A stretch of DNA of 64,000 nt from Cyanobium sp. M30B3 (GCA_018399015.1 CP073761.1:2542001-2606000); one strand, 5' to 3'. Positions 24,215 to 39,558 are shown, counted from the stretch's first letter. Notes: generated by a model from the letters alone, not told the origin. Made by a program: numbers and translations.

Positions 24215-25345
24215 TCCAGCCCTGATTCCCTCGGGCACCGGGGAATCAAAAACAGCAGTTCCAGAGGGGGCTGGATTCCCTGAGATCCTCCTGCCGCCAT
24301 CGGCAGGGCCTTCCGCCACGCCACCCCGCATCTGGGACGTTTGCGGTGTGATCTCCTTCGGTGTGATCCCCGCCAGCTTCGTGCTTGGCGTTTTGCACTC
24401 CTCCAGTTCCGGACAGATCAGATCGGCGGCGCGGCGGGCGTCGCTGAGCACCCGTAGCAGCACGCGAGGGGACTGCCGCAGCAGGTCCAACCAACCCGCC
24501 AGGTAAGCCGCGTGGTTGCTGGCATCGCTGCCGATCTCCAGCCTGTCGCCCAGCAGCACTGCCCCCAGCTCAGCCACCAGCTCCTCGCGGGCATAGGCCC
24601 GACCGCCATCACCCGCGGCCCCCATTCCACCGCTGAGATCCCGCGCCAGCCGGTTGGCATGCCCGGTGGAATGGATCGCCTCATGGGCCCAGGTGGCATA
24701 GAGGGCAGCCGCAGAGTGAAAGCAGTCGCGGGCTGGCAGCCAGATCTGGTCGACGGCCGGCAGATAGCAGGCCCGATCGCCCTCAAAGCGCACCGGCACC
24801 GGCCAGCGGCCGAGCACCTGCTCCGCCGCCGCCAGCCGTTCGGGCTCGGCCCGGCAGGCCAGCCCATCGGCGGCCCGGCGGGCCGCAATCAGCCCTGCCA
24901 GGGCCTCCCCCTCCAGGTCGGCGGCATTGAACACGGCCATCGGCCGGAAACTCACCCAACCACTTCCGCTGGCGGACTGGATTTCAGCCTCCTCCTCCCC
25001 GGCACGCCCGGTCGCCTCCGGGAGGTGGCCCTGATGCACCTGAGGCCGCAGCACATGCACCGCCTTGCTGCCCTTGCGGGGGAAGATGCCACGGGCCCGG
25101 GCCTCGGCGAAACCGCACCAGTAGGGGAGGCTGGAGGCCCGCAGATGCTGGCCCAGCTGCAGCAGCACCGGATTGGCCCCCCGGTAGCGGCGGCCCGAGA
25201 ACAGATTCACCTGATGCCCGCCGCCGGCGCCATCCCAGTCGCGCCGCCAGGGGGTGGTGCCGGCCTCCAGCAGCGCGATCAGGGATGCCACCAGCCGCTC
25301 CTCGGCAGAGGCGCGGGCTGGAGAGGACGCAGGCGCAGTAGCCAT
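24206..25345 (-). CDS. ArdC-like antirestriction protein with zincin metallopeptidase domain
   Basis: The 379-residue protein has an N-terminal ssDNA-binding domain (DUF1738/ArdC-N): LIALLEAGTTPWRRDW, NLFSGRRYRGANPVLL and RKGSKAVHVLRP. A zincin domain follows with THEAIHSTGH (HExxH), ARDLSGG and YAREELVAELGAVLL carrying the third ligand. ArdC proteins are plasmid-borne; they protect incoming DNA from restriction in the recipient. The last roughly 70 residues are low-complexity and run into the 3' end of tRNA-Thr, where the TGA lies. No plasmid or phage genes flank it. Confidence 0.85.
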
Positions 25346-25499
25346 GAACAGGGTGGCGGAGTACAGCAGACCCCTGGCAAGGGCCCACCCCAGGTCAGTG
25401 CCCCCGCTGTCTCAGGCCCCGCCCAGCCAGTCCCCGGGCCAGCGGCCACGTCGCCGCAGCGGCCGGGTTTGCCAGGGTGGGCGCACCAGCACCCCCCTG

Positions 25500-26900
25500 A
25501 TGACGGCCACCGTGGATCTGTCCTCCCCCCTCGCCCTGTCAGTGGCCCGGATGCGCACCCCCGTGAGCGAGGGGCACACCCGCCCGCTGGCCTGGCGGCT
25601 GGAGCAGCTGGACCGGTTGGAGGCCCTGCTCGAGCGGGAGGCCGACGCCGTGATGGAGGCCCTGGCGGCCGATCTGGGCAAACCGGCCCTGGAAGCCAGC
25701 TTCGAGCTGGTGGCCATCCGCCAGGAGCTACGCCTCAGCCGCCGCCGCCTGCGCCGCTGGATGGCGCCAAAACCGCTGCCCCTCGACCTACCACTGCGCC
25801 CGGGCCAGGCGTTCCAGCAGGCCGAGCCCCTGGGCTGCGTGCTGATCATCGGCCCCTGGAACTATCCCTTCCAGCTCTGTGTCCACCCGCTGGTGAGCGC
25901 CCTGGCCGCCGGCAACACCGTGGTACTCAAACCCTCCGAACACGCCCCTCGCACCGCGGAGCTGATCGCCAGGGCCATCGCCAGCAGCTTCCCCCCAGAG
26001 GTGGTGCAGGTGGTGTGCGGCGACGGCAGCGTGGCGGCTCGGCTGCTGGAGGAGCAGTTCGATCACATCTTCTTCACCGGGGGCGGCCGGGTGGGCCGGC
26101 TGGTGATGGCGGCGGCAGCCCGCCACCTCACCCCCGTCACCCTGGAGCTGGGCGGCAAGAGTCCGGCGGTGGTGCTGGAGGACGCCGAGCTGGCCGTGAC
26201 GGCCCGGCGGCTGGCCTGGGGGCGCAGCCTCAATGCCGGCCAGACCTGCATCGCCCCGGACCATGTGCTGGTGCAGCCGGCCGTGCGCGAACCGCTGGTG
26301 GCGGCGATCGCCGCCGAACTGGAGCGCTTCTACGGCAGCGATCCGCTCCACAGCCCGGATCTGGGCGCGATTGTGAACCGGGCGCAGTTCGAGCGGCTGA
26401 ACGGCCTGCTGGAGGGTGCCCGCCAGCGCGGTCAGATCCTCCATGGCGGCCGCTGTGATCCAGAGCGCCGTCGCATCGAGCCCACCCTGGTGGCGGTGGA
26501 GAGCGGCGACGATCCCCTGATGCAGGAGGAGATCTTCGGCCCCCTGCTGCCGATTCAGACCGTGCCGGATCTGGCCGCCGCCTGCCGGGAGATCCGCAGC
26601 CGGCCCAAACCCCTGGCGCTCTACCTGTTCAGCAACGACCGCCAGGCCCAGCGCCTGGTGCTGCAGCAAACCAGCTCGGGCGGCGTGTGCTTCAACGATG
26701 TGGTGATGCAGGCCGGCTCCAGCCAGCTCCCCTTCGGCGGCGTGGGGGAGAGCGGCATGGGCTCGTATCACGGCGAAACGGGTTTTCTCACCTTTTCCCA
26801 CTGCCGCAGCGTGCTACGGCGTCCGTTCTGGCTGGATGTTCCCCTGCGCTACCCCCCCTATGCCGGCAAGCTGCCCCTGGTGCGGCGGCTGCTCGGTTGA
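25500..26900 (+). CDS. Aldehyde dehydrogenase (class 3 / fatty aldehyde type)
   Basis: An NAD(P)-dependent oxidation of aldehydes to acids; cyanobacterial members of this length act on long-chain aldehydes from alkane metabolism. The 466-residue protein has IGPWNYPFQLCVHPLV, VLKPSEHAP, FFTGGGRVGRLVM (nucleotide binding), catalytic Glu in LELGGKSPAVV and catalytic Cys in NAGQTCIAPDHVL. EEIFGPLLPI is also present. A C-terminal membrane-associating end (RRPFWLDVPLRYPPYAGKL) is typical. ATG 25500 is preferred; the open frame extends further upstream over non-conserved sequence. Confidence 0.95.
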   Translation: MTATVDLSSPLALSVARMRTPVSEGHTRPLAWRLEQLDRLEALLEREADAVMEALAADLGKPALEASFELVAIRQELRLSRRRLRRWMAPKPLPLDLPLRPGQAFQQAEPLGCVLIIGPWNYPFQLCVHPLVSALAAGNTVVLKPSEHAPRTAELIARAIASSFPPEVVQVVCGDGSVAARLLEEQFDHIFFTGGGRVGRLVMAAAARHLTPVTLELGGKSPAVVLEDAELAVTARRLAWGRSLNAGQTCIAPDHVLVQPAVREPLVAAIAAELERFYGSDPLHSPDLGAIVNRAQFERLNGLLEGARQRGQILHGGRCDPERRRIEPTLVAVESGDDPLMQEEIFGPLLPIQTVPDLAAACREIRSRPKPLALYLFSNDRQAQRLVLQQTSSGGVCFNDVVMQAGSSQLPFGGVGESGMGSYHGETGFLTFSHCRSVLRRPFWLDVPLRYPPYAGKLPLVRRLLG

Positions 26901-26980
26901 GATCAGCAGCGGTGATTCAACGCCCCCCTGGTATCACTCTGATCTGCCCCTTATGGTTCGCGAAACGTTCCCGGGAGCCC

Positions 26981-28282
26981 ATGCGCCGCACCCTCGCCGC
27001 CCTGGTTCTGGCCATCACGCCGCCGCTCACCGTGCTTGCGGTGTCCGGCGTGCAGGCCCAGCAGGTGGTGACGGTGCGCACGGGCGAAACCCTCTCTGAG
27101 ATCGCCGAGCGCCACGGCGTGAGCCTCAGCCGGCTGATGCAGGCCAATGGCATCGCCAATCCCGACCATGTGGAGATTGGGCAACGCCTCACCATCCCGG
27201 GCAGCGGATCCACAGCCAGGAGCTCATCCAGCCCCAGCGGCACCCGGGGCACTGCCCCCTACACCGTGAAGAGTGGCGAGACGCTCTCGGAGATCGCCGA
27301 TCGCTTCAACACCACCGCCGCGCGCCTGATCCAGATCAACAGCATCAGCGACCCGGATCTGGTGATGAGCGGCACCCGCCTGCAGGTGCCGCTCACAGCC
27401 CAGCGCAGTGCCTCGGCAGCGTCCAGCTCTCCCCCGGTGAACCGCAACGCCAGCGAACACGTGGTGCAGTCAGGAGAGAACCTCTCGCTCATCGCTGAGC
27501 GCTACGGCACCAGCGTGAGCCGGCTGGTGGCCCTCAACCAACTGGAGGATCCGGAACTGGTCACGGTGGGGACCCGGCTGAAACTGCGCGGCACACCGCC
27601 AGCCCCCCGCAGCACCCCGCCAGCCGCCTCCAAGCCCAAGCCTGCGGCACCCCCCCCTGCAGCAACCACCCCTGCGGCCCAGCCCGTAGCGGCCCAGCCC
27701 GTAGCGGCCCAGCCAGCGCCCGCCCCGGCCCAGCCCAGCGGATCTGCGACCACGCCTGCAACCACCACAACAAGCGCTACCCCATCAGTCACCACTGCCG
27801 CAACGTCCGCAAGCGTGGCCGCAGCCACCGCCGCAGCCCCGCTGTCAGGACCTGCCACTGCAGCAACCACAGCGGCAACTGCGGCAACTGCGGCAACCAC
27901 CAGCGCCATCAACCGATCCGCTCCGGTGAGCGCCGCCAGCCGCGCCCCAGCAGCCGCCACCACTGCTGCCACCACTGCTGCCACCCGTGCCAGCTCCACG
28001 GCCGCGGGCCAGGCAACCCCCGTGGCTGCGGCCCGGCCGGCCGGTGAGTGGCGCAACTACGGTCCCCTGCAGGTGGACTGGTCGAAGATTCAGCCGATGG
28101 GCGGCAGCTATGTGGCCCCCAGCCTCAACAGCGAAGGGCAGCCCCTCTACCTGGCGGTGAACTGCACAGCCCGCAAGATCAACGTCACCAGCCAGGCCGG
28201 CCAGTGGCGCACCTGGGAGAACCCCAGCAAAGACTTCGAGCACAAGCTGGTGAAGGACATCTGCCAGGCCAACCGCAGCTGA
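26981..28282 (+). CDS. Secreted protein with three LysM domains and an Ala/Thr/Pro-rich linker
   Basis: The 433-residue protein has a signal peptide (RRTLAALVLAITPPLTVLA, cleavage near VQA-QQ). LysM domains lie at about 28-73, 94-138 and 160-204 (each TGETLSEIA- or SGENLSLIA-like). LysM binds peptidoglycan. A long low-complexity linker of Ala, Thr and Pro (about 205-353) includes repeated QPVAA units. A conserved C-terminal domain (355-433) contains WRNYGPLQVDWSKIQPMGGS and LYLAVNCTARKINVT. No hydrolase motif is seen, so it is probably a wall-anchored structural or scaffold protein. Confidence 0.85.
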   Translation: MRRTLAALVLAITPPLTVLAVSGVQAQQVVTVRTGETLSEIAERHGVSLSRLMQANGIANPDHVEIGQRLTIPGSGSTARSSSSPSGTRGTAPYTVKSGETLSEIADRFNTTAARLIQINSISDPDLVMSGTRLQVPLTAQRSASAASSSPPVNRNASEHVVQSGENLSLIAERYGTSVSRLVALNQLEDPELVTVGTRLKLRGTPPAPRSTPPAASKPKPAAPPPAATTPAAQPVAAQPVAAQPAPAPAQPSGSATTPATTTTSATPSVTTAATSASVAAATAAAPLSGPATAATTAATAATAATTSAINRSAPVSAASRAPAAATTAATTAATRASSTAAGQATPVAAARPAGEWRNYGPLQVDWSKIQPMGGSYVAPSLNSEGQPLYLAVNCTARKINVTSQAGQWRTWENPSKDFEHKLVKDICQANRS

Positions 28283-28291
28283 GCAGGCCCC

Positions 28292-29854
<1,563 letters not shown>

Positions 29855-29904
29855 ACACCACCACCAGTGGTGATCCAGGATAGCGAGCGCCAGATCTGGT
29901 GCCG

Positions 29905-30942
29905 TCAGGGCAGGGGCGGAGCCTCTAGCTGATCCGGCGCCTCCTCCACCAGCTGCAGCCGCACCCGCTTGCCGCCGGCCAGTTCCCCCAGCGACACCCG
30001 CATGGTGTTGCCACTCAACGCCTGCAACGCCGTGAGCAGCTCCCGCAGGTGGGGCGTGCTGCTGCCGCTCTCCACCCAGAGGCGCTCCTGCAGGCCCCCG
30101 AGCCGGCGCCAGCTGGTGTGCAGCTTGAGCACGGCGGCCTCCAGGGCCTGGGCCTGGCCCACCGCATCGGCCAGCAGGCCGAGGGCATCGAGCCGCTGGG
30201 CCTCCTGCAGCGCCTTCTCGAAATCGAGTTGGTCGTACTGAAAGGCCCGCACCGCCAGGGCCGCCTCAGCTGCCTTGCTGAGCCAGCGGGCCGTGTGGGT
30301 CACCTCCCGCACCCGCTCCAGCTCGGGCTCCTCGCGCAGCACCTTGCGGAGGTCGTCCTGCTGCTCCTCCGGCAGCTTGGCGAGCTCCTTCACCAGCGGC
30401 GCAACAGCCCGAGGCGGCAGCAGGTTTTCGGCGGTGCGCTGGCGGATCTCCTCGGGCAACAGCGGGCTGGTGGCGGCCGTGAACTCATCCGCCAGGCGCC
30501 GCACCTGCTTGCGGGTGATCTCCTGGCCCTCGTTGGCCGCCTCAGCGATCATCTGCTGCACCTCCGGATCGGCCTGGGCCGTCTCCAGGAAGGCGCGCTT
30601 GGAGAAGTGGTTCACGCTGCCCTCCTCGAGCAGCCCATCGCCCACCAGGGCATCGGCCGACTCGGCCAGCTGGATCAGGGTGTAGGCCCGGGTCTTGCTG
30701 ATCTCCCGCTCCCTGAGCCACTGCAGAAAACCGGTGCCGCGCCCCTCGCCGCCGCGCTTCTCCCGGTCGCGTACCGCCCGCAGGATGCGGCCCCGCCAGA
30801 TCTCGGTCTGCAGGTCGAAGCGGTCGCACACCGCCCAGGCCGCCTCCAGCCGGGCCAGAAACTCCATCGTGCTGATGGTGTCGCTGTCGGGATCGGGCAG
30901 CTCCAGGTTGAGCACGGGGGCGTCCCCACCGTCGAGCACCAT
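29905..30942 (-). CDS. Conserved cyanobacterial hypothetical protein with helical DNA-binding-like region
   Basis: A 345-residue soluble, very helical, charged protein starting MVLDGGDAPVLNLELPD. Residues about 60-120 (GFLQWLREREISKTRAYTL, IQLAESAD) resemble the DUF3102 or ParB-like pattern, where a short helix-turn-helix reads a sequence. A heptad-rich stretch (KELAKLPEEQQDDLRKVLREEPELERVREVTHTAR) follows, then helices to the end. I do not recognise a named family with certainty. It sits upstream of recQ on the same strand (50 bp gap) and divergent from psaE, so a role in DNA metabolism or regulation is only suggested. Confidence 0.7.
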   Translation of the reverse strand: MVLDGGDAPVLNLELPDPDSDTISTMEFLARLEAAWAVCDRFDLQTEIWRGRILRAVRDREKRGGEGRGTGFLQWLREREISKTRAYTLIQLAESADALVGDGLLEEGSVNHFSKRAFLETAQADPEVQQMIAEAANEGQEITRKQVRRLADEFTAATSPLLPEEIRQRTAENLLPPRAVAPLVKELAKLPEEQQDDLRKVLREEPELERVREVTHTARWLSKAAEAALAVRAFQYDQLDFEKALQEAQRLDALGLLADAVGQAQALEAAVLKLHTSWRRLGGLQERLWVESGSSTPHLRELLTALQALSGNTMRVSLGELAGGKRVRLQLVEEAPDQLEAPPLP

Positions 30943-31045
30943 GGCGCCTGCGATCGCAAACGGCGATGCTGACACCCGGCGAGGGGGCCAGCTGGATGGA
31001 GGCCCGTCGACGTACCGGCCACACCGATCGCCACCGTCAACCGCC

Positions 31046-31077
31046 AAAGGCCCCAGCGGCGAAAGGCCCCAGCGGCG
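31046..31077. repeat. 16-bp tandem duplication in the psaE upstream region
   Basis: The unit aaaggccccagcggcg occurs twice in direct succession and a third partial copy (aaaggg) follows. It lies about 90-120 bp before psaE and just upstream of the divergent hypothetical gene. A HIP1 octamer gcgatcgc is at about 30950. Whether it affects psaE expression is unknown. Confidence 0.75.
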
Positions 31078-31165
31078 AAAGGGCGACGAATCGTGACGCC
31101 CACAGAAGCAGGCCAGTGAGGGGCGGGTATCTTCCGTCAGGAAGCATCCCGAATCCAGCGCAGCG

Positions 31166-31375
31166 ATGGCCATTTCCCGCGGCGACAAAGTGCGTATCAA
31201 GCGCCCCGAGTCCTACTGGTACAACGACGTCGGCACGGTGGCGTCGATCGACACCTCAGGCATCCGCTACCCGGTGGTGGTGCGCTTCGAGAAAGTGAAC
31301 TACAGCGGCTTCAGCGGCTCTGAAGGCGGCATCAACACCAACAACTTCGCTGAGAGCGAACTGGAAAAGGCCTGA
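31166..31375 (+). CDS. psaE: Photosystem I reaction centre subunit IV (PsaE)
   Basis: PsaE is a stromal-side SH3-like subunit that helps dock ferredoxin to photosystem I and supports cyclic electron flow. The 69-residue protein reads [20 protein letters not shown], then [15 protein letters not shown] and [10 protein letters not shown], all strongly conserved. A strong hairpin terminator follows 35 bp after the stop, so it is probably a single-gene transcript. Confidence 0.98.
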   Translation: MAISRGDKVRIKRPESYWYNDVGTVASIDTSGIRYPVVVRFEKVNYSGFSGSEGGINTNNFAESELEKA

Positions 31376-31410
31376 GGGCCCCTCCGCCAGCCTTTGCCTG
31401 TGTTCATGAG

Positions 31411-31440
31411 CCCCTGGCCTGCCTGCAAGCCAGGGGTTTT
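31411..31440 (+). terminator. Rho-independent terminator of psaE
   Basis: Stem CCCCTGGC (31411-31418) pairs with GCCAGGGG (31429-31436), with a 10-nt loop and TTTT directly after. Confidence 0.85.
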
Positions 31441-31488
31441 GCATGGGCCGCCATGCCAGCCTCGATTGCAACCTTCCCCAGCCGCTCC

Positions 31489-32334
31489 GTGCCGGAACTG
31501 CCCGAAGTGGAAACCGTGCGGCGCGGTCTGGAACAGCGCACCTCCGGCTTCTCGATTCAGCGCGTCCAGGTGCATCGGGCCCGGGCCATCGCCCATCCGC
31601 CAGACCCTGAGGCCTTCTGCCAGGCCCTCACCGGTTGCCAGGTGGGTGAATGGAGCCGGCGCGGCAAATACCTGATCGGCAGCCTCAAGCGCCACGGTGC
31701 CGATGCCGGCCATTGGGGCGTGCACCTGCGCATGACGGGCCAGTTTCTCTGGCTTGCACAAGCCCGCCCCCTGTGCGCGCACACGAGGGTCCAGCTCTGG
31801 AGTCCCCAGGGTGAGGAGCTGCGCTTCGTCGACACCCGCAGCTTCGGCCAGATGTGGTGGGTCTCCCCGTCCGAACCGGTGGAACGGGTGATCACCGGAC
31901 TGCAAAAACTGGGCCCTGAGCCCTTCAGCCAGGCCTTCAACGCTCCTTACCTGCGGGACAGACTCAAGGGTTCGCAACGCCCGATCAAGAACGCCCTGCT
32001 GGATCAGTCCCTGGTGGCGGGCGTCGGCAACATCTACGCCGATGAGTCGCTGTTCGCCGCCGGGATCCGCCCCCACACCCCCAGCGGCCGCGTGAGCCTG
32101 GCCCAGCTGGAGAGCCTGCGAGCGGCCCTGGTGGACGTGCTGGAGCGCAGCATCGGCGCTGGCGGCACCACCTTCAGCGATTTTCGTGACCTCACCGGCA
32201 CCAACGGCAACTACGGCGGCGAAGCCCTGGTGTACCGCCGGAGCGGTGAGCCCTGCCGCCAGTGCGGCACCCCCATCCGCCGCGACAAGCTCGGTGGCCG
32301 CAGCAGCCACTGGTGCCCCACCTGCCAGCATTGA
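31489..32334 (+). CDS. mutM: Formamidopyrimidine-DNA glycosylase
   Basis: MutM (Fpg) excises 8-oxoguanine and other oxidised purines and cuts the abasic site. The catalytic Pro must be residue 2, and GTG 31489 gives exactly M-PELPEVETVRRGL, so this start is chosen over ATG 31453. Other motifs: a conserved Lys in the beta-hairpin, IKNALLDQSLVAGVGNIYADE (H2TH), and a C-terminal zinc finger (CRQCGTP, then CPTCQ). The 281-residue length is normal. mtnB starts four bases after the stop. Confidence 0.97.
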   Translation: MPELPEVETVRRGLEQRTSGFSIQRVQVHRARAIAHPPDPEAFCQALTGCQVGEWSRRGKYLIGSLKRHGADAGHWGVHLRMTGQFLWLAQARPLCAHTRVQLWSPQGEELRFVDTRSFGQMWWVSPSEPVERVITGLQKLGPEPFSQAFNAPYLRDRLKGSQRPIKNALLDQSLVAGVGNIYADESLFAAGIRPHTPSGRVSLAQLESLRAALVDVLERSIGAGGTTFSDFRDLTGTNGNYGGEALVYRRSGEPCRQCGTPIRRDKLGGRSSHWCPTCQH

Positions 32335-32337
32335 GCC

Positions 32338-33012
32338 ATGCCTGCCATCCCGTCTCCAGTTCCGCCACCCACCTCTCGTCACGCCCTGGAGCCTCTGGCG
32401 CATCAGCTCAGCGCGGTGATGGCCCAGATCCACGCCCGTGGGTGGTGCGACGGCACCGGAGGCAACTTCAGCTGTGTGCTCAGCCGTGAGCCCCTGCAGC
32501 TGTTGATGGCGCCGAGCGGGGTCGACAAAGGATCGGTCGCACCGGAAGATCTGATCGTGGTGGATGGCAGCGGCAGCGTGTTGCGGGGCCTGGGCCGGGC
32601 CAGCGCGGAAACCCTGCTCCATCTGGCGATCGTGGATGCCACGGGCGCCGGAGCTGTGCTGCACACCCACTCCCAGGCGGCCACCCTGCTGTCCCAGCAC
32701 TACGCACCCCGAGGCAACGACATCGCCACGATCGGGCTGCGCGACCTGGAAATGCTCAAGGGACTGGCTGGAATTTCCACCCATGCCAGCGATGTGGCGC
32801 TGCCGGTGCTGGCCAACGACCAGGATCTGGCAAGGCTCAGTGCACTGGCCAAACCCCATCTGGCATCGTCACCGCATGGACTTCTGATCGCCGGCCACGG
32901 GCTCTACGCCTGGGGCGAAGAGCTGGGCCAGGCCAAGCGCCATCTCGAGATCCTTGAGTTTTTGCTGGAACAGCATTGGCGCCAGTTGCTGCTCCAGGCC
33001 CTGCTGCGCTGA
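32338..33012 (+). CDS. mtnB: Methylthioribulose-1-phosphate dehydratase
   Basis: Class II aldolase-fold, zinc-dependent dehydratase of methionine salvage. The 224-residue protein has DGTGGNFSCVLSREP near residue 40, VDKGSVAPEDLIVVD, metal ligands in VLHTHSQAATLLSQ and later GHGLYAWGEELGQAKRHLE. Motifs and length are typical for MtnB. It is followed 12 bases later by mtnC. Confidence 0.95.
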   Translation: MPAIPSPVPPPTSRHALEPLAHQLSAVMAQIHARGWCDGTGGNFSCVLSREPLQLLMAPSGVDKGSVAPEDLIVVDGSGSVLRGLGRASAETLLHLAIVDATGAGAVLHTHSQAATLLSQHYAPRGNDIATIGLRDLEMLKGLAGISTHASDVALPVLANDQDLARLSALAKPHLASSPHGLLIAGHGLYAWGEELGQAKRHLEILEFLLEQHWRQLLLQALLR

Positions 33013-33024
33013 ACGGAGATCGCC

Positions 33025-33795
33025 ATGCCCCACTTCACTGGCATCAGCCATCTGCTGCTCGATATCGAAGGCACCACCTGCCCGGTGACATTCGTGGCCG
33101 ACACCCTCTTTCCCTATGCCGCCACGCACCTGGCGGGATTTCTGCAGGAGCAGGGCAACAACCCAGCGGTGCAACGGCTGGTGCTGGAAGCCGAGACAGC
33201 CTGGCAAAGCGATGCCGATCCAGAAGCCAGGGCCCTGCGAGAGCAGACGCAGTCCGCGGCGGGTGACTCAGCTGGCGCGAAGAGACGCCTCACCACACAG
33301 GTGTCGGCCTATCTGCAGCTGCTGATTCGGCAAGACCGCAAACTCACTGCCCTCAAGGACCTCCAGGGATTGATCTGGGAGGCGGGTTATGCCAATGGTG
33401 AACTGGTGGCTCCCCTGTATGACGATGTGCCAGCGGCCCTCACCCGCTGGCAGGCAGCAGGTGTACAGCTGGCGGTTTATTCCTCCGGCTCGGTGCCCGC
33501 CCAACAGCTGCTCTACGGCCATACCCAGAGCGGCAATCTGAGACCCCTCTTCAGCCACTGGTTCGATACCCGCACAGGCGCCAAACACCTTGCGGATAGC
33601 TACTCCACGATCAGCCAGACGATGCGGGTTCATCCCCATCAAGTGCTGTTCATCAGCGACGCACTGGCCGAGTGCGAAGCCGCGCACCAGGCCGGAATGG
33701 CCGTACTATTCAGCGACCGACCTGGCAATCCACAGCGGAACCCTTCAACCTTTGGGAAGATCAGCGATTACAGCGAGCTGGTCATCACGCCATAA
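33025..33795 (+). CDS. mtnC: Enolase-phosphatase E1
   Basis: A HAD-family bifunctional enzyme that enolises and dephosphorylates the diketo intermediate to the acireductone that MtnD uses. The 256-residue protein starts with the HAD motif I LLLDIEGTTCPVTFV. Other motifs are VYSSGSVPAQQLLYGH (motif II) and LFISDALAECEAAHQAGM (motif IV region). An ACGGAG ribosome binding site precedes ATG 33025. Confidence 0.95.
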   Translation: MPHFTGISHLLLDIEGTTCPVTFVADTLFPYAATHLAGFLQEQGNNPAVQRLVLEAETAWQSDADPEARALREQTQSAAGDSAGAKRRLTTQVSAYLQLLIRQDRKLTALKDLQGLIWEAGYANGELVAPLYDDVPAALTRWQAAGVQLAVYSSGSVPAQQLLYGHTQSGNLRPLFSHWFDTRTGAKHLADSYSTISQTMRVHPHQVLFISDALAECEAAHQAGMAVLFSDRPGNPQRNPSTFGKISDYSELVITP

Positions 33796-34028
33796 GCGAA
33801 GCTTCCAGAGCATCAGCACGCTAGCTCGCTAGATCTAGCCATCCGAGCCGTCACCTGAATTGGACCTCGCTGGCGAGCTCCCCAGGTTGGAGGGCTCGCT
33901 GGCTCCATCCAGCAGCCGAATCCTCCAATGGCTCACCTGGATCGGATGGATCGCTGCTCGGCGGCGATTGTCCTGGAGCGCCGCCCTTAGCCAACAATCT
34001 CCTGGCGCCTTCAGGAGAGGCGAGGCAC

Positions 34029-34058
34029 AAAAAAAGCCACCCTTGCGGTGGCTTTTTT
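34029..34058 (-). terminator. Bidirectional terminator of the rRNA operon
   Basis: GCCACC (34036-34041) pairs with GGTGGC (34047-34052), flanked by seven A on one side and six T on the other. Read on the minus strand it ends the rRNA transcript 16 bases after 5S. It can also serve mtnC. Confidence 0.85.
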
Positions 34059-34073
34059 CTGGAGAATAGTTTT

Positions 34074-34191
34074 ACCTGGCATCGACCTATTTTCTCAGGG
34101 GGCTACCCCCCAAATATCGTCGGCGCTGCAGCGTTTCACAGCCGAGTTCGAGATGGATCGGCGTGGTTCCACTGCGCCATGGACACCAGGA
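34074..34191 (-). rRNA. rrf: 5S ribosomal RNA
   Basis: The reverse complement begins TCCTGGTGTCCATGGCGCAG and ends GGTCGATGCCAGG(T), which pair as helix I. The internal CCGAACTCG-like loop and a GGGGGGTAGCCCCCT arm fit cyanobacterial 5S. Length is 118 nt. Confidence 0.93.
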
Positions 34192-34329
34192 TAGTCTTCC
34201 TCCTCAGGTTGATCCCTGAGAACTGCATAGGTTAAAACACCTCCCCAACAGCTCACGCTGCCCAGTTGATGCTCTCTGGATTGAAAGCTTCGCCACGCTT
34301 CTTCGCTTGGCATTCAGAGCTCAAGTGTT

Positions 34330-37215
<2,886 letters not shown>

Positions 37216-37723
37216 ATATCCTTCCCAATGTCTTACGGCTGTTGACGCCGCTTCTCTCGGATTCACCTGCTTACCACCATCAGCTCACCGGTCAAGGCTC
37301 CCTGATCGTCGCTTGTGGTTTGAATACCAAAATCGAACTCCCGCAGCCTGGCTGGATTGGCCATTCCTTGGAAGAACACTGGAAAGTCTCGGCTCTAAAC
37401 GTCATAGAATCCCCAATCACCAACCCCAATCAGCCCGGTTTCCCAAACTGATCAAAACTGGTCATCGGCATCCATGAGATGCTTTCTTTCCAGACTCACC
37501 TATGCAGTTGTCAAGGTTCTAGGCTGAACATCCCACCGGCCAACATCCGTCAGCAGGTGTGAGTCCAGCATTCAAGATCCCCTGGTTCGCATCGCAACGA
37601 TGCTCCACCATCTGTGCTTCTCTGCACTTGAATCCTGAAGGCTGGAGTCATCCTCAGCTCCTCTCCTTCCCGTCTAGTTCACTCCCTCTCGGCTCTCTGG
37701 CTTACGCTTGTGGAGCTTTGCTA
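37216..37723 (-). other. Internal transcribed spacer between tRNA-Ala and 23S
   Basis: No gene is visible in these 500 bases. It is the expected long spacer of the cyanobacterial rrn operon, containing processing stems on either side of 23S. Confidence 0.8.
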
Positions 37724-37796
37724 TGGAGGTTAGCGGACTCGAACCGCTGACATCCTGCTTGCAAAGCAGGCGCTCTACCAACTGAGCTAAACCCCC
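37724..37796 (-). tRNA. tRNA-Ala(UGC) in the rRNA spacer
   Basis: The reverse complement starts GGGGGTTTAGCTCAGTTGG. The anticodon loop TTTGCAA gives UGC. The T-arm GCGGTTCGAGTCCGC is canonical and the acceptor stem closes with AACCTCC plus discriminator A, allowing G-U pairs. Confidence 0.96.
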
Positions 37797-37831
37797 AGCT
37801 GTCAAGTCCTGCCTGCTCAGCAGGCTTTGAA

Positions 37832-37904
37832 TGGGCCATCCTGGACTTGAACCAGGGACCTCACCCTTATCAGGGTGCGCTCTAACCACCTGAGCTAATG
37901 GCCC
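37832..37904 (-). tRNA. tRNA-Ile(GAU) in the rRNA spacer
   Basis: The reverse complement starts GGGCCATTAGCTCAGGTGG. The anticodon loop CTGATAA gives GAU. The T-arm CTGGTTCAAGTCCAG is canonical and the 3' acceptor ends GATGGCCCA. Confidence 0.97.
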
Positions 37905-38075
37905 AGGAGCCATGGGGTGACCTAGACAACGTTTAAGAACTGAAATAGCAAATCTAGTCTCCTCTGATTGCTCAGACTCTCTGATTCGCTCCTTGAGGTA
38001 CCGATCGACCTAAGGTGACAGGATCATGGCCTAAGATAAAATTACTCAGACATCACGATCAGGTTTGTCTCCCTG

Positions 38076-39558
<1,483 letters not shown>

